Origin: a candidate division WOR-3 bacterium
Lineage (GTDB): Bacteria; Hydrothermota; Tepidihabitantia; Tepidihabitantales; DTDR01
Direction of reading: 5' to 3'
Length of the DNA: 64,000 nt
Assembly: GCA_039801725.1 (NCBI GenBank)
Contig: JBDRVE010000001.1
Coordinates: forward strand, 14,833 to 78,832
The notes under the pieces were generated by a model. The model was not told where the DNA came from, searched no databases, and saw only the letters and a program-made list of their open reading frames with translations. Position 1 is the first letter of the stretch. Each line of letters begins with the position of its first letter. A program made the translations under genes and the position numbers. Shown one piece after another: positions 62,909 through 64,000 of the stretch.

Positions 62909-63908
62909 TTTAATCTACCACTTTCCCGAACAGTTAGAAGAGTCTTTAGCTCTCACTAATCAAGCACTGAAAGAAAGAAAAGATTTTTTAGATAAAATTA
63001 ATGATATTGAAAAAATTGTTGTTGTTGGAATGGGTGGCAGCGGCATTGCTGGCGATATTGTCTTTAGCCTCACCTATTCTTTTTTAAAATCTCCCATATT
63101 AGTAATAAAAGATTATTATCTACCTTTTTTCTGCAATAAAAAAACTCTTTATTTTGTTATCAGTTATTCGGGAGAGACCGAAGAGACAATTTTCAACTAC
63201 CAGCAACTTAAAAGAAACAAATTACCGTTAATTGTAATTACCGCTGGTGGTAAATTAAAAGTTTTGGCAGAAAAAAATCAAGACTTGCTTTTTATTTTGC
63301 CCCAAAACTATCCACCGCGTCAGGCTTTGGCCTATCTAACCATTCCAATATTACTAACCCTAAGCAGATTAGCAATTATCCCTAATTGTCAACAAGAGAT
63401 AGAAAAAACAATTTTATATCTAAAGAGAATGAGAAAAAGATTAAACGAAAGGGCCAAAAGAATTACTAAACTAATTGAAAATAAAATTCCCTATATTATT
63501 GTGGACTCTTATTCCTATCTGCCGATTGCTTATCGTTGGAAAAATCAATTTAATGAAAACACTAAGATTTTAGCCTTTTATAGTTATTTACCGGAGCAGA
63601 ATCATAATGAAATTAACGCCCTTCCTTTTTTAGAGCTTTTAAAAGATACTCTTTTTGTTTTCCTTTTAAAAAATCCCTTTTCTCATAAAAGAAATCTTAT
63701 AAGGATAAATTTTCTTTCCAAACTTTTAAAAGAAAATAAAGTGACTCATAAGATAATTCCACCCATTAGTAAAAACAACTTTTTTAATGTTTTTTCTCTA
63801 ATTCTCTTTGGTGATTTTATAAGTTATCATTGGGCATTAAAAAGAAATATCGACCCTTTAAAAATTGAATTAATTGAAAATTTAAAGAAATTTTTAGCAA
63901 AATTTTAA
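62901..63908 (+). CDS. Bifunctional phosphoglucose/phosphomannose isomerase (SIS domain)
   Basis: 335 residues. N-terminal SIS domain with V-G-M-G-G-S-G-I-A-G-D near residue 45 and Y-S-G-E-T-E-E-T, followed by P-P-R-Q-A-L-A-Y and a C-terminal N-H-N-E-I-N block typical of the archaeal/bacterial PGI/PMI family. Interconverts fructose-6-P with glucose-6-P and mannose-6-P. Overlaps the EI gene by 8 bp, which links PTS components to sugar phosphate metabolism. Confidence 0.9.
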   Translation: MFDLIYHFPEQLEESLALTNQALKERKDFLDKINDIEKIVVVGMGGSGIAGDIVFSLTYSFLKSPILVIKDYYLPFFCNKKTLYFVISYSGETEETIFNYQQLKRNKLPLIVITAGGKLKVLAEKNQDLLFILPQNYPPRQALAYLTIPILLTLSRLAIIPNCQQEIEKTILYLKRMRKRLNERAKRITKLIENKIPYIIVDSYSYLPIAYRWKNQFNENTKILAFYSYLPEQNHNEINALPFLELLKDTLFVFLLKNPFSHKRNLIRINFLSKLLKENKVTHKIIPPISKNNFFNVFSLILFGDFISYHWALKRNIDPLKIELIENLKKFLAKF

Positions 63909-63920
63909 AAAGGAGTTGAT

Positions 63921-64000
63921 ATGGAAAGTAAAGTTAAAGTGGTTATTCCGGCTGCTGGTGAAGGAAGAAGATTGAAACCCCATACTCATACCACTCCCAA
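63921..64000 (+). CDS. Sugar nucleotidyltransferase, cut by window edge
   Basis: An AAGGAG site 7 nt upstream supports ATG 63921. Only 26 residues are visible: after K-V-K-V-V-I-P-A-A-G-E-G-R-R-L-K-P the frame runs off the window. The A-A-G-x-G-x-R-L-x-P nucleotide-binding loop identifies an NTP-transferase (GalU/RfbA/ManC type); the sugar cannot be told. Confidence 0.85.
   Translation, partial: MESKVKVVIPAAGEGRRLKPHTHTTP

Overview
The window is AT-rich DNA (roughly 30% GC by eye) from a diderm bacterium. Envelope evidence: a TonB-dependent receptor, an LpxL-like acyltransferase, a Wza-type SLBB export protein, several beta-barrel proteins and several lipoproteins. A type IX-like C-terminal sorting domain on an LVIVD-repeat protein, DNRLRE and DUF2723 proteins and many short secreted proteins of unknown function resemble uncultured FCB-group relatives such as candidate phylum WOR-3/Stahlbacteria. 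That placement is inference; no 16S gene is present.

Layout. 0-6.4 kb is accessory: secreted and barrel proteins, then gene-poor DNA with decayed transposase-like fragments and a 24-bp tandem repeat array. 6.4-8.5 kb is a cobalamin riboswitch with its TonB receptor. 8.5-23.7 kb holds cell-envelope and housekeeping genes (GT4, dut, acyltransferase, alr, M20 peptidase, vWA/DUF58 pair, class V aminotransferase, DUF2723, fabD, M50 protease, lipB, CofE-like) with tRNA-Val and tRNA-Gln. 23.8-30.7 kb is a minus-strand S10-spc ribosomal operon running rpsJ to rpsH and then stopping. 30.7-33.2 kb has a PTPS-III-like gene, a barrel protein, an XRE regulator with a palindromic operator, and a second 24-bp repeat array. 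33.2-41.1 kb is one long minus-strand cluster: rpmF-plsX-lipoprotein-barrel-ndk-TPR lipoprotein-pyrK-pyrD-pyrF-pyrE. 41.2-45.8 kb is smc-ftsY and efp. 45.8-56.8 kb covers polysaccharide export and priming transferase, MFS, GT4, ornithine cyclodeaminase-like, M16 protease, pnp, rpsO and a lipoprotein. 56.8-58.0 kb is gene-poor and carries a broken DNA methyltransferase. 58.0-64 kb is tRNA-Pro, hpt, ade, a LOG-like protein, HPr, EI, a sugar isomerase and a nucleotidyltransferase cut by the window edge.

The most general new observation concerns expression. Many transcription units show a near-consensus sigma70 promoter (TTGACA-like, mostly 16-bp spacer, TATAAT-like) whose -10 box ends only 5-8 nt before the start codon, which predicts leaderless mRNAs. 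This rule also corrects several starts (lipB, the XRE regulator, smc). Internal operon genes instead use overlaps or Shine-Dalgarno sites. Other points of interest are the two homologous 24-bp repeat arrays in opposite orientation 27 kb apart, a 65-codon open extension in the -1 frame at the end of the XRE gene, a 52-codon membrane ORF coupled to rpsH where rplF is expected, and genes placed directly behind tRNAs. I found no CRISPR array, intact prophage or clear new defence system.
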